Source: VRUE01 sp963718775 (GTDB taxonomy: Bacteria; Actinomycetota; Thermoleophilia; Solirubrobacterales; 70-9). Taken from it: a stretch of 64,000 nucleotides of DNA. Positions 24,725 to 33,128 of the stretch are shown in pieces. The translations under genes and the position numbers were made by a program. Under the pieces are notes generated by a model that had not been told where the DNA came from, did no database searches, and worked only from the letters and a program-made list of their open reading frames with translations. Every line of letters begins with the position of its first letter. Positions within the stretch are counted from its first letter, which is position 1. Location of the stretch: the NCBI GenBank assembly GCA_963718775.1, contig OY970377.1:1240001-1304000 (forward strand), given 5' to 3'.

Positions 24725-26263
24725 ATGCCCGCGAAGGCGGCACGAAAACAGGGGGGAGGTAGAAAGCGGGACAAGGTCCCCAGCTCAAATGGGGGACCCC
24801 AGCTACCGCGCGCCCTGCCCTGGCCCGCGGCAGCAGCCCTGGTGTTCATCGCCGCGGGCGCGGTGCTCATGCTCGAGATCCTCGCGGTTCGGCTGCTCGC
24901 ACCTTACGTCGGCCTAACGCTGGAGACGACGACCGCGATCATCGGGGCCGCCCTTGCCGGCATTTCAGCCGGCGCTGCCATCGGCGGCTACCTGGCAGAT
25001 CGCACCGACACGCGCCGCCTCGTGGTCGGCCTGCTGATAGCCGGAGGCATTCTCACGATGCTGACCGTACCGGTGGTGCGCTGGCTGGGGCCGGGGGCAC
25101 GCGGCGAAGGGGAGCTGGCGGCTCTCGGGATCACGGTCATCGCGCTCGTGCCCGCCGCCGCAGCGCTCAGCGCCGTGTCCCCGGCCATCGCCCACCTCCA
25201 GCTGCACAACCTGCAGGTGAGTGGGACCGTGGTGGGACGACTCTCTGCCTGGGGAACCGCTGGCGCGCTTGCCGGGACTTTCGGCACCGGCTTCGTGCTT
25301 GTTCCCTTGCTCTCGGTCGGCACTGCGGTGATCGTGATCGGCACGAGCCTCGTCCTCACCGGCATCGCGCTCGGCGCCTGGAAAAAAATGATGTCGCTGC
25401 TGGGCGTGGCGGGCCTGCTCCTCGCGATCGTCGCGCTCGGCGCATGGTCGAGCAGCGTCGACTCACCCTGCCTGACCGAGACCAAGTACCACTGCGTGAG
25501 CCTCGTGTCCGACCCCACGAACCCCGGCGGCCGTGAACTCCTGCTCGACGACCGTCGTCATTCCTACGTCGACCTCAACGATCCGACGCACCTGGGCTTC
25601 GACTACGTGCGGTGGATCGCTCGCGGAATCGATGCCTTCAACCCGCCGAAGAAGCCGTTGGACGTGGTTTTCATCGGGGGCGGTGGATTCACGCTTCCGC
25701 GCTGGCTCGATGCGACACGTCCGGGCTCCCAGGCGCTGGTGCTGGAGGTCGATGGGGAACTCACCGAATTCGACGAAGAGAACCTCGGCCTGCGCCCGTC
25801 GCCGAATCTGCGGATCGACATCGGCGATGCCCGAATCAACATGCTGGACGTCCCCAGCGACAGCGCCGATGTCGTCGTCGGCGATGCGTTTGGGGACATC
25901 GTGGTCCCTTGGCACCTCGCCACCGCGGAGTGGGCCGCCGAAGTCAAACGCGTGCTCAAGCCCGGGGGCCTATATGCGCTCAACGTGATCGATCTTCCAC
26001 CCCTGGATCTACAGAAGGCCGAGGCCGCGACGCTCCTGGACACCTTCCAGCATCTCCGCATGACGACCTTTGGCTGGCTGGAACACCCGACCGGGGCCAA
26101 TGCGGTCATGTTCGCTTCCGACGCGCCGATCCCCGGCGCGGTCAGCACCAAAAACAGCACCACGACGACCCTGAGCGCCGCAGAGGTTCAGTCGTTCGCG
26201 CAGGACGGAGAGGTCCTGCGCGACGACTACGCGCCGGCCGATCAGCTGCTGACCGGCCCCTGA
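24725..26263 (+). CDS. membrane-anchored spermidine synthase-like (fused MFS/aminopropyltransferase-fold) protein
   Basis: 512 residues. The N-terminal half has about seven to eight membrane helices (for example AAALVFIAAGAVLMLEILAV, IGAALAGISAGAAIGGYLAD, LLGVAGLLLAIVALGAW). The C-terminal half has the spermidine-synthase Rossmann fold: DDRRHSYVDLNDP, DVVFIGGGGFTLPRWL (SAM or dcSAM loop), LVLEVDGELTEF and SADVVVGDAFGDIVVPWHLA. The usual aminopropyltransferase DAYD-type motif is DAFG here, so true spermidine synthesis is doubtful. An AT-rich stretch at 24680-24724, unusual for this genome, probably carries its promoter. Confidence 0.8.
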   Translation: MPAKAARKQGGGRKRDKVPSSNGGPQLPRALPWPAAAALVFIAAGAVLMLEILAVRLLAPYVGLTLETTTAIIGAALAGISAGAAIGGYLADRTDTRRLVVGLLIAGGILTMLTVPVVRWLGPGARGEGELAALGITVIALVPAAAALSAVSPAIAHLQLHNLQVSGTVVGRLSAWGTAGALAGTFGTGFVLVPLLSVGTAVIVIGTSLVLTGIALGAWKKMMSLLGVAGLLLAIVALGAWSSSVDSPCLTETKYHCVSLVSDPTNPGGRELLLDDRRHSYVDLNDPTHLGFDYVRWIARGIDAFNPPKKPLDVVFIGGGGFTLPRWLDATRPGSQALVLEVDGELTEFDEENLGLRPSPNLRIDIGDARINMLDVPSDSADVVVGDAFGDIVVPWHLATAEWAAEVKRVLKPGGLYALNVIDLPPLDLQKAEAATLLDTFQHLRMTTFGWLEHPTGANAVMFASDAPIPGAVSTKNSTTTTLSAAEVQSFAQDGEVLRDDYAPADQLLTGP

Positions 26264-26279
26264 TTGGCCTCGTCGGCCG

Positions 26280-26834
26280 CTAAGCAGCTACCGCAGCTGC
26301 CGGGATCAGGTCCCGCGACTCGAGGTACTCGAGCAGCTTCTGGGCTGACTCCTCGGGCGACTCGTTCTCGGTGTCGCAAACCCAGGCCGGGTTCTCGGGA
26401 ATCTCGTACGGGTCCGAGACGCCGGTGAATTCCTTGATCTCGCCCGCGAACGCCTTCGCGTAGAGCCCCTTGACGTCACGCTCGGCGCAGGTGTCGACCG
26501 AGGCCTTGACGTAGACCTCGATGAAGCGGTCGCCCATCAGCTCGTGCGCCTCGTCGCGGATCTCGGCGTAAGGCGAGATCGCCGCGGTGATCACCGGCAC
26601 GCCATTGCGGCTGAGCAGGTCGGCGACGAAGGCGATGCGACGAATGTTGATGTCACGATCCTCCTTCGAGAAGCCGAGCCCTTTGGAGAGGTTTTCGCGA
26701 ACGATGTCGCCGTCGAGGATCTCGAGCTTCGAGCCACGCGCGCGCAGCTCCGTCTCGAGCAGCCCTGAAATGGTCGTCTTGCCGGCACCGGAGAGTCCGG
26801 TGAACCAGAGGGTGAAGCCCTTCTCGCCAGCCAT
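26280..26834 (-). CDS. cysC: adenylylsulfate (APS) kinase
   Basis: 184 residues. Walker A LWFTGLSGAGKTTISGLLET; the family motifs DGDIVRENLSKGLGFSKEDR and NIRRIAFVADLLSRNGVPVI, and the substrate-lid region CAERDVKGLYAKAFAGEIKE are intact. It phosphorylates APS to PAPS. Six bases behind sat on the same strand, last gene of the sulfate operon. Because the operon's reductase is the APS type, PAPS may be for sulfonation rather than reduction. Confidence 0.95.
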   Translation of the reverse strand: MAGEKGFTLWFTGLSGAGKTTISGLLETELRARGSKLEILDGDIVRENLSKGLGFSKEDRDINIRRIAFVADLLSRNGVPVITAAISPYAEIRDEAHELMGDRFIEVYVKASVDTCAERDVKGLYAKAFAGEIKEFTGVSDPYEIPENPAWVCDTENESPEESAQKLLEYLESRDLIPAAAVAA

Positions 26835-26840
26835 GCTCGT

Positions 26841-27917
26841 TCAGTCCTCCTTGTAAGCGTCGATCAGGATGTCAGCGACCTCGTCGCGCGAGAACTCGTG
26901 CGGCGGCCTTTCGCCGTTGCCGAGCATCTCGCGGACCTTCGTTCCGGAAAGGAAGAGGCGCGCGTCTTGGTCATGCGGGCAGGTCTTGTTGGAAGCCAGC
27001 CCCTCGCACTCGTTGCACCAGAAGGTGTGCTCGAACATCAGCGGCTCGATGCCGAGCTCGTCGATGTCGATCGTCTCGAAGATCTTCTGCGCGTCGTAGG
27101 TGCCGTAATAGTCGCCGGCGCCGGCGTGGTCGCGGCCGACGATGAAGTGCGTGGCGCCGTAGTTGCGGCGGACGATCGCGTGCAGGACCGCCTCGCGGGG
27201 GCCGGCGTAGTGCATCTTCGCCGGCTTCACGCCCAGCACCACCCGGTCGTTCGGGTAGTAGTTCTCCATCAGCACCTCGTAGCAGCGCATCCGCACGTCG
27301 GCGGGGATGTCGCCGGCCTTGGTCTTGCCGATCAGCGGGTGGATGAAGAGCCCGTCACAGGTCTCCAGCGCCGCCTTGGTCAGGTACTCGTGGGCGCGGT
27401 GGATCGGGTTGCGGGTCTGGAAGGCGACGATCTTCTTCCAGCCGCGCGCCTCGAAGTCGGCCTTGTGCTCCGCCGCCGTCTTGTAGCGGCGCATGAAGGC
27501 CTCCTCGTGGTCCGGCAGCGCGTCGACCTCGATCGGGCCGGCGATACAGCGGCTGCCCTCCGCGTAGATCGCCGCGACACCGGGATGCTCACCATCGGTC
27601 GTGCCGTAGACCCGCTCGGCCTCGCTCTTGGCGTCGCGCTCCCAGATCTCCTCGACCTTGATCCGCCCCAGCGGCTTGCCTTCGTCGCTGGAGAGCGCGA
27701 CGACGTCGCCGACCGCGCACTCCAAGTCGGTCGCCAGGGTGATCGGGATCGGCCAGTAGTCGCCGGCGGTCGTGCGCATCTCGGCGCAGACGCGCTCCCA
27801 GTCGGCGGAGCCCTGGAAGCCGGTCAGCGGCGCGAAGCCGCCGTTGCCGATCATCTCGAAGTCGGCGGTGTGGCGCTCGTCAAGGGTCAGGGACAGCTCA
27901 GTCATCGTCTCGCTCAT
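26841..27917 (-). CDS. sat: ATP sulfurylase (sulfate adenylyltransferase, single-chain type)
   Basis: 358 residues. Active-site motifs VAFQTRNPIHRAHEYLTKAA and HFIVGRDHAGAGDYYG are intact; near the C-terminus a zinc-ribbon-like group (FWCNECEGLASNKTCPHD) precedes LFLSGTKVREMLGNGERPP, as in bacterial Sat. It makes APS from ATP and sulfate. The heterodimeric CysDN form is not needed here. Middle of the operon, 53 bases behind cysH. Confidence 0.96.
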   Translation of the reverse strand: MSETMTELSLTLDERHTADFEMIGNGGFAPLTGFQGSADWERVCAEMRTTAGDYWPIPITLATDLECAVGDVVALSSDEGKPLGRIKVEEIWERDAKSEAERVYGTTDGEHPGVAAIYAEGSRCIAGPIEVDALPDHEEAFMRRYKTAAEHKADFEARGWKKIVAFQTRNPIHRAHEYLTKAALETCDGLFIHPLIGKTKAGDIPADVRMRCYEVLMENYYPNDRVVLGVKPAKMHYAGPREAVLHAIVRRNYGATHFIVGRDHAGAGDYYGTYDAQKIFETIDIDELGIEPLMFEHTFWCNECEGLASNKTCPHDQDARLFLSGTKVREMLGNGERPPHEFSRDEVADILIDAYKED

Positions 27918-27970
27918 CAGGCAATCTCACCAATCGGTTGGGGAAGGACGTATTCAGGCGCTGCGCGCCG

Positions 27971-28666
27971 CTAGTTGATCCCGCACTCAGTCTTTTGCAG
28001 ACCCGCCCAGCGGCCGTCGCGCGGCGAAGCGCCCGGGGCAACCGGCTTGGTGCAATGGGTGCAGCCGATCGACGGGTAGCCGTGATCGTGGAGCGGGTTG
28101 TACGGGAGGTCGTGCTCACGGATGTAGTTCCAAACGTCGCGCTCGGTCCAGTCCGCAAGCGGGTTCAACTTCCATAGCTCGAAGCGCTTGTCCCAGCCAA
28201 GCTTGGGGGTTTTGGCGCGACTGGCGGAATCTTCGCGGCGGACACCGGCGAGCCAGCAGTCTACGGAAGAGAGTGCCCGGCGCATCGGCTCGACCTTGCG
28301 CAGACCGCAGCAGGAGTCGGGATCACGCTTCCAGAGCTCGTCGCCATGCTGGGCGGCCTGCTCCTCGAGCGTCAGGTTGTGGAAGCGGTCGAACTCGATC
28401 CCCAGCGCCTCGCCGAGACGGTCGCGCGTCTCGTAGGTCTCCGGGAAGAGCACGTCGGTATCGAGGTAGAAGAAGCGCGCCTCGGAGTTGATCCGACTCG
28501 CCAGGTGGGCGGTCACCGAGCTCGTTTTCTGGAACGAGCAAGCGATGTAGTGGTTCTCGCCAAAGGTCTCGAACATCCACTCGACGGCCTGCTCGGCAGA
28601 GCGGCCCTCGAGATCGGCGGCGACCGCCTCGGCGTCGATCTCTGGTGCGTCGACGACCGGGTTCAT
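27971..28666 (-). CDS. cysH: assimilatory APS reductase (4Fe-4S, thioredoxin-dependent)
   Basis: 231 residues from ATG 28664-28666, which overlaps the TGA of the sulfite reductase gene (ATGA). The ATP-pyrophosphatase-like fold has CSFQKTSSVTAHLASRINSE and YLDTDVLFPETYETRDRLGE. The Cys pairs CCGLRKVEPM and GCTHCTKP are the cluster ligands that distinguish APS reductases from cluster-less PAPS reductases, and the protein ends in the catalytic KTECGIN. It reduces APS to sulfite and AMP. Confidence 0.95.
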   Translation of the reverse strand: MNPVVDAPEIDAEAVAADLEGRSAEQAVEWMFETFGENHYIACSFQKTSSVTAHLASRINSEARFFYLDTDVLFPETYETRDRLGEALGIEFDRFHNLTLEEQAAQHGDELWKRDPDSCCGLRKVEPMRRALSSVDCWLAGVRREDSASRAKTPKLGWDKRFELWKLNPLADWTERDVWNYIREHDLPYNPLHDHGYPSIGCTHCTKPVAPGASPRDGRWAGLQKTECGIN

Positions 28667-30498
28667 ATCGCGCACTCTCCCTCGCCCCTCTCGACCTTGT
28701 AGGGGCTGGAGCGATTCCAGTCGATGAACTGCTGCATCGTCTCGAGGCTGAACTCGGCCGGCAGGGTCAAGTCCTTGACCTCTGCTTCGAAGCGGGCGGC
28801 GCCGATCCGCTCGGCGGTGGCGTTGAACTCCTCGCTGTCGCTGGAGCGCTCGGCCTCGTAGAGCCGCACCCAGCGCTCGACCGCCTCGGGGACGCGCTTG
28901 GCGGGCAGGCGCGACTTCAGCCGCGTGCCGAAGATCACCTCACCGCCCTCGTAGTTGCCGCCGATGTGCGGGATGTAGGCGGGAATCTGGCGGCCGCCGA
29001 CTTTCAGCGAGGCGCCGTAGAAGCCGATGTTGGCGATGTGGTGCTGGCTGCAGCCGTTCGGGCAGCCACTCATCTTCACGTGGATCTGGCGGCTCAGCTT
29101 GTCGGAGATCTCCATCTCCTCGAGCCGCGTCTTGATCGCCTCGTTGAGGCCCATCGAGCTGGTGATGCCCATCTTGCAGCTGTCGGTGCCGGGGCAGCTG
29201 ACCACGTCGGTGATCTCGCGGGCGCCGGCCTCGTCGAGGCCGAGCTCTCCCAGCCGCTGCCAGACGTCGTAGAGCGCCTCGTCGCGGACCCAGCGCAGAA
29301 CCAGGTTCTGCTGGACGGTGCTGCGCGCGTAGCCGCCGGTGAAGTCGCGCATGATCGCCGCCAGGCCGCGGAACTGCTCCGGCGTGAGGTCGCCGCGGTA
29401 GATCTTTATCTCGACCGCCGAGAAGCCCTCCTGGCGCTGCGCCTGGACGTTGGCTTCGCAGAAGCGGTCGAACTCGGAGCGGTCGCCGTTGGGCGAAGCG
29501 GGCTGCGGGGGCGCGGCGGGGGCGTTGGCCTCCTCGTCGTCGTCGAAGCGCAGGCGCTCGACGTCGAAGTCGCGTTCGTCGGCCCAGTCGCCTTCGAGCT
29601 CGGCGTCGACCTGCTCGCGGAAGGCCTCGATGCCGATCTTGTCGACCAGCACCTTGATCCGGGCGCGGGCGCGGTTGGCGCGCAGCCACTCCTGGCGATC
29701 GAAGATGCGCAGTGCCGCCTCGGTGACCTTGAGGTAGTCGCCGTTGTCGGCCTCGACGAAGTCGAAGAGCGTCGGCGCGATGCGGGGCATGATCGAGGTG
29801 CCGCCGCCGACGCGGATCTCGAAGCCCTTGACCCCGTCGCGTTCGCGCGAGATGAAGGCGACGTCGTGGATGCCGGCGATCGCGCGGTCCTCGTCGGAGC
29901 CGCTGAAGGAAGTCTTGATCTTGCGCGGCATCAGCTGCGTCGTCGGGTGACGGACGAAATAGCGGGCGTAGGCGCCGGCGTAAGGCGTCGGGTCGAAGAT
30001 CTCGTCGGGCGCGACGCCGGCCCAGGGATCGCCGGTGACGTTGCGCACCGTGTTGCCGCAACCCTCGCGCGAGGAGAGGCCGACCGCGGAGATTTCGCGA
30101 ATCAGCGACTCCATGTCGCGCAGCGGCACGTGGTGGATCTGGATGTTCTGGCGGGTCGTGATGTGGCCCTTGTTGAGCGGGGCCCACTTCTCGACCACGT
30201 CGGCGAAGGCCTCCATCTGCGGCGGCGTGACCCCGCCGAAGGGCAGCTTGACCCGGACCATCTGCACGTCGGGCTGGCGCTGGCCGTAGACGCCCTGCTT
30301 GAGGCGGAAGCCGATGAACTCGTCCTCGGGGATCTTGCCGGCGAGGAACTCCTCAGCTTCTGAGTCGAAGTCGTCGAACTCGCGCTCGAGGATCGGGATT
30401 ATGTGGCCAGGGACGTTGGCGTAGCTCTCCGGATTCTCCAGAGTGCCGGTGCGACCCTTGCCGCGCTGCTCCTTTTCCTGGTCGACGACAACCTCCAC
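28663..30498 (-). CDS. sir: ferredoxin-dependent sulfite (nitrite/sulfite) reductase
   Basis: 611 residues from GTG 30498. Two ferredoxin-like half domains and two siroheme-cluster domains: GHITTRQNIQIHHVPL, then VSCPGTDSCKMGITSSMGL and KMSGCPNGCSQHHIANIGFY, which supply the Cys-x5-Cys and Cys-x3-Cys ligands of the 4Fe-4S/siroheme centre. A roughly 50-residue acidic Ala/Pro linker (DDDEEANAPAAPPQPASPNG) interrupts the middle. It reduces sulfite to sulfide; context with cysH, sat and cysC decides for sulfite over nitrite. First gene of the operon; its upstream 40 bases are AT-rich and likely hold the promoter. Confidence 0.93.
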   Translation of the reverse strand: MEVVVDQEKEQRGKGRTGTLENPESYANVPGHIIPILEREFDDFDSEAEEFLAGKIPEDEFIGFRLKQGVYGQRQPDVQMVRVKLPFGGVTPPQMEAFADVVEKWAPLNKGHITTRQNIQIHHVPLRDMESLIREISAVGLSSREGCGNTVRNVTGDPWAGVAPDEIFDPTPYAGAYARYFVRHPTTQLMPRKIKTSFSGSDEDRAIAGIHDVAFISRERDGVKGFEIRVGGGTSIMPRIAPTLFDFVEADNGDYLKVTEAALRIFDRQEWLRANRARARIKVLVDKIGIEAFREQVDAELEGDWADERDFDVERLRFDDDEEANAPAAPPQPASPNGDRSEFDRFCEANVQAQRQEGFSAVEIKIYRGDLTPEQFRGLAAIMRDFTGGYARSTVQQNLVLRWVRDEALYDVWQRLGELGLDEAGAREITDVVSCPGTDSCKMGITSSMGLNEAIKTRLEEMEISDKLSRQIHVKMSGCPNGCSQHHIANIGFYGASLKVGGRQIPAYIPHIGGNYEGGEVIFGTRLKSRLPAKRVPEAVERWVRLYEAERSSDSEEFNATAERIGAARFEAEVKDLTLPAEFSLETMQQFIDWNRSSPYKVERGEGECAI

Positions 30499-30537
30499 GA
30501 CTTGGAAAATAGCAAAACCTGACAGGGATTAGGGTAT

Positions 30538-30936
30538 TTAGCTCTGAGTCAGCTCTGGAGGCAGTCTCTTGCGGGCGTGGAGTATCGCCGCGGCCTCACC
30601 GGACTCGGCCACCGCGCCGCCCTCCGGCTCGAGCGGCAGGCCCTCCTCCGCCCAGCCGACGATGCCCTCGCTGAGCTTCGCCGCGTCGTAGCCCTCCGCG
30701 GCCAATGCCTCGGCCGCCATCGTCGAGCGGTTACCGCCACGGCAGTAGAGGACGACGGGACGCTCCTTGTCGATCTCCCCCGCCCGCTCGGCCAGCTCGG
30801 CCAGCGGCAAGTGCTTGGCGCCCTCGATCCGCCCCACCTCCCACTCGTGCTCGGCACGCACGTCCACCAACTGCGCCCCATCATCAATCAGCTTCTTCAG
30901 CTCGTCGCGCGAAATCTCTCGTGGCTCTGGGCTCAT
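30538..30936 (-). CDS. single-domain rhodanese-like sulfurtransferase
   Basis: 132 residues starting MSPEPREISRDELKKLIDDG. The rhodanese fold is complete with LVDVRAEHEWEVGRIEGAKH and the active-site loop VVLYCRGGNRSTMAAEALAA, whose Cys would carry the persulfide. A short acidic/Ala tail follows. Located directly upstream of the sulfite reductase gene on the same strand, so it may handle sulfide or thiosulfate sulfur; the 39-base gap leaves cotranscription possible. Confidence 0.9.
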   Translation of the reverse strand: MSPEPREISRDELKKLIDDGAQLVDVRAEHEWEVGRIEGAKHLPLAELAERAGEIDKERPVVLYCRGGNRSTMAAEALAAEGYDAAKLSEGIVGWAEEGLPLEPEGGAVAESGEAAAILHARKRLPPELTQS

Positions 30937-30963
30937 GGATGGGAATCTAGCCAACGGATTGCG

Positions 30964-31041
30964 AGAGGCACGACATGCCCTCTCCAAAACACTCAAGAGC
31001 GGCGCAAGCCGCTCGTTTTGGAGAGGGCATGTCGTGCCTCT
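30964..31041. repeat. 27-bp perfect inverted repeat with nested GNRA-type hairpin
   Basis: Arms 30964-30990 and 31015-31041 are perfect 27-base complements. The 24-nt loop itself contains GAGCGGC-GCAA-GCCGCTC (30997-31014), a 7-bp stem with a GNRA tetraloop on the plus strand. It lies between the dodecin stop (31054) and the rhodanese start (30936), both minus-strand genes. It could end or stabilise the dodecin transcript; the stem is longer than needed and the GNRA loop is on the opposite strand. Confidence 0.7.
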
Positions 31042-31053
31042 TCAACCAACCCC

Positions 31054-31263
31054 TTAATCGATATCCGTCCCCTCAATCAGGAAAGCCACCCGCACATGCG
31101 CGCGGTACTCGTCCAGGTTCTCCCCTCGGATGCCGGTCGAGACGATGTCGACGGCGCGAATGTTGCGCAGCGTGCCCTGGGCCTGGCCCAGTGCCTGCCT
31201 CGCGGCGTCGTCGGTTGACGTTTTCGAGCTGCCGACCAGCTCGATGATCTTCACGACAGCCAT
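31054..31263 (-). CDS. dodecin
   Basis: 69 residues: MAVVKIIELVGSSKTSTDDA, then ARQALGQAQGTLRNIRAVDI and EYRAHVRVAFLIEG. Size and sequence match the dodecin family, small beta-alpha-beta proteins that assemble into hollow dodecamers binding flavins or CoA. The start at 31261-31263 follows a strong GGAGGAG site. Overlaps the preceding small gene by 13 bases, so they are cotranscribed. Confidence 0.93.
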   Translation of the reverse strand: MAVVKIIELVGSSKTSTDDAARQALGQAQGTLRNIRAVDIVSTGIRGENLDEYRAHVRVAFLIEGTDID

Positions 31264-31445
31264 CTTTCTCCTCCTTCTGAGTTCTCGACAGTGCCCTTCG
31301 CGCTGACCCCTTCCAGCAGCGCGGCGCGCTGCCATGGGCTGATCGCCTCTTCGTCGCCGCCAGACGCCGGCGCCGTCTCGGCGCGGAAGCGCTCGATCGC
31401 CGCGGCGATCGCCGCGGCCTCGTCCTCGCTTGGGCTCCGAGACAT
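31251..31445 (-). CDS. small acidic protein resembling acyl-CoA carboxylase epsilon subunits
   Basis: 64 residues: MSRSPSEDEAAAIAAAIERF, RAETAP, a Gly/Asp/Glu linker, then SPWQRAALLEGV. A short helix of the AAIAAAIERF type followed by a Trp-Arg motif (S-x-W-x-R-x-A) resembles actinobacterial carboxylase epsilon subunits, but the match is short and from memory. It overlaps dodecin and may instead be an uncharacterised partner of it. Confidence 0.5.
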   Translation of the reverse strand: MSRSPSEDEAAAIAAAIERFRAETAPASGGDEEAISPWQRAALLEGVSAKGTVENSEGGERWLS

Positions 31446-31805
31446 GCTCCAAGCCTAATACCCGCCCGGCAATACAAACGACCCGGGCCGGCTAGGGAGG
31501 TGCCGGGCCCGGGTCAATGTTTGTTGCTTGCCGCCAGAAGGGGGACCGGCGGCGATGGGGATCGCCGGCAGGGAATCCGGCGGTCACTTCGGCATCGATC
31601 GGCCGCACACATAAAAACATAGCCCTACTGGAAAAGCAAGTCTCTGGCGGAAGTCCCGTGTTAAGGCTTATGCCAAAAACCCCAATACATGCCTATATAA
31701 CGCCGAATCATGCAATGAAGCAAGCCTATAAACATTGCGTTACAAAAGAATCGGACATACCATCATCCCTACCATCCAGCTTCAACCGACCACGGAGGTG
31801 ACGAT
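31446..31805 (+). promoter_or_regulatory. 360-bp intergenic region with inverted repeat and AT-rich leader
   Basis: Non-coding region between two divergent genes. Near its left end a GC-rich inverted repeat pairs 31481-31493 with 31503-31516 (one bulge). From about 31600 to 31790 the base composition becomes strikingly AT-rich for this genome (CATAAAAACATAG, CTATATAACG, CTATAAACATTG), ending in GGAGGTG seven bases before the ATG of the tandem-TetR gene. It probably contains its promoter and operators. A 94-codon frame inside it (31517-31801) has no family resemblance and I do not call it. Confidence 0.5.
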
Positions 31806-33116
31806 ATGGCCGGCTATGGTCCGGTCACGATGATCAGGACGCCGTGGGGGAACGCCGACACGCTGCGCGATCGCAAGCTGCGGCCCGGGCGTCGGCTTCC
31901 GGCCGAGGAGGTGACGCGCAACCAGCGCGAACGGCTCTTCGCGGCGCTCGTCGCCATCGTCGCCGAAAGGGGCTACGAGGGTACCCGCGTCGAGGATCTG
32001 CTCGAGCTCTCGGGGGTCTCGCGCAGCGCCTTCTACGAGCACTTCGACGACAAGCAGGATTGCCTGCTGGCGGCGGTCGACGCGTTCCTCGGGCCGACGA
32101 TCGGCGCGATCGCCGAGGCCAACGGTCAGCCGCCGGGTGAGGAGATGGCGCGACAGGCCTTCGACGCCCTGATCCGCCTGATCGTCGATCAGTCAGCCGC
32201 CTCACGGATGTGCTTCGTCGAGATCTTCGCCGCCGGGCCGGAGGCCGTCGAGGAGATCGATCGCGCGATCGACACCTTCCAGGGCTTTGTCGCCGCGACG
32301 CTCGAGGAGATGCCGGGCCGCGAGGAGATGCCGCCCGAGATCGTGCGGGCGATGATCGGCGGGCTGCGCAAGGTGATCCACACGCGCCTCTACCGCAACG
32401 AAGAGGCCGAGTTGCTCGAGCTGATCCCGCAGATGTGGGCCTGGGGGTTGTCCTACCTGCCGCCGCCGCAACCGCTGCGCCGGCCGCGCAACCGGCCGCC
32501 GGAGCGGGCGGGGCGCCTGGAGGGCTACGACCAAGCCGAGCGGATCCTGCGCGCGCTCGCCTCAGTCGTCGCCGAGAAGGGCTATCCGGCGATGACCGTC
32601 GGCGACATCGCCGGGCGTGCCTCGATCTCCCTCTCCACCTTCTACGCCAACTTCGCCGACAAGGAGGAGGCGATGCTGGCGGCGGCCGACAGCGGCTCCG
32701 CGCAGATGCTGGCGACGACGCTGCCGGCCTTCCGGCGGGCGCCGGACTGGCCCCACGCGGTGCGGGGAGCCTTTGGCTCGATGTTCGCTTTCTGTGCCGC
32801 CGAGCCTGAGTACACGACGCTGGGGGCGGTCGACGTCTACGCCGCCGGCAAGCGGGCGCTAGAGCAACGCGATCAGGTGATGACCGGCATGGAGGCGCTG
32901 CTCGTCCCCGGCTACGAACTCAAACCGGATGCCAGCCCGATCGCCGCCGAGGCGATCGGCGGCGCGATCTACTCGATGATCTACGACCAGGTGAAGCGCG
33001 GCGGCGCCGAGACCATGCAGGAGATCGCCCCGCTCGCCACCTACCTCACGCTTGCGCCGTTCACCGGCGCCGAGGAAGCCTGCACCGTGGCCAACGGCGA
33101 CGGCCGCGGCCGCTAG
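31806..33116 (+). CDS. two TetR-family repressors fused in one polypeptide
   Basis: 436 residues with two complete TetR units. The first HTH (residues about 40-90: ALVAIVAERGYEGTRVEDLL, ELSGVSRSAFYEHFDDKQDC) is followed by its ligand domain to about residue 215, then a Pro/Arg linker (LPPPQPLRRPRNRPPERAGR) and a second HTH (ALASVVAEKGYPAMTVGDIA, GRASISLSTFYANFADKEEA) with its own ligand domain. TetR proteins normally dimerise through the C-terminal domain; a covalent tandem could fold as an intramolecular dimer with two different DNA-reading heads. No stop or frameshift lies at the junction, so the fusion is genuine in this sequence. Target and ligand unknown. Confidence 0.88.
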   Translation: MAGYGPVTMIRTPWGNADTLRDRKLRPGRRLPAEEVTRNQRERLFAALVAIVAERGYEGTRVEDLLELSGVSRSAFYEHFDDKQDCLLAAVDAFLGPTIGAIAEANGQPPGEEMARQAFDALIRLIVDQSAASRMCFVEIFAAGPEAVEEIDRAIDTFQGFVAATLEEMPGREEMPPEIVRAMIGGLRKVIHTRLYRNEEAELLELIPQMWAWGLSYLPPPQPLRRPRNRPPERAGRLEGYDQAERILRALASVVAEKGYPAMTVGDIAGRASISLSTFYANFADKEEAMLAAADSGSAQMLATTLPAFRRAPDWPHAVRGAFGSMFAFCAAEPEYTTLGAVDVYAAGKRALEQRDQVMTGMEALLVPGYELKPDASPIAAEAIGGAIYSMIYDQVKRGGAETMQEIAPLATYLTLAPFTGAEEACTVANGDGRGR

Positions 33117-33128
33117 CCGGCCTCTTCG

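Noticed and set aside
26280..30498. Nitrate/nitrite assimilation role for the siroheme reductase
   Set aside because: Neighbours are APS reductase, ATP sulfurylase and APS kinase, and no nitrate reductase is near.
31481..31600. Possible riboswitch (cobalamin-like GGGAA/CCGG words)
   Set aside because: The word order and helices of known classes cannot be drawn; only a simple inverted repeat is supported.
31517..31801. 94-codon plus-strand frame in the intergenic region
   Set aside because: No family resemblance, unlike codon use, and it lies in the AT-rich leader; more likely chance.
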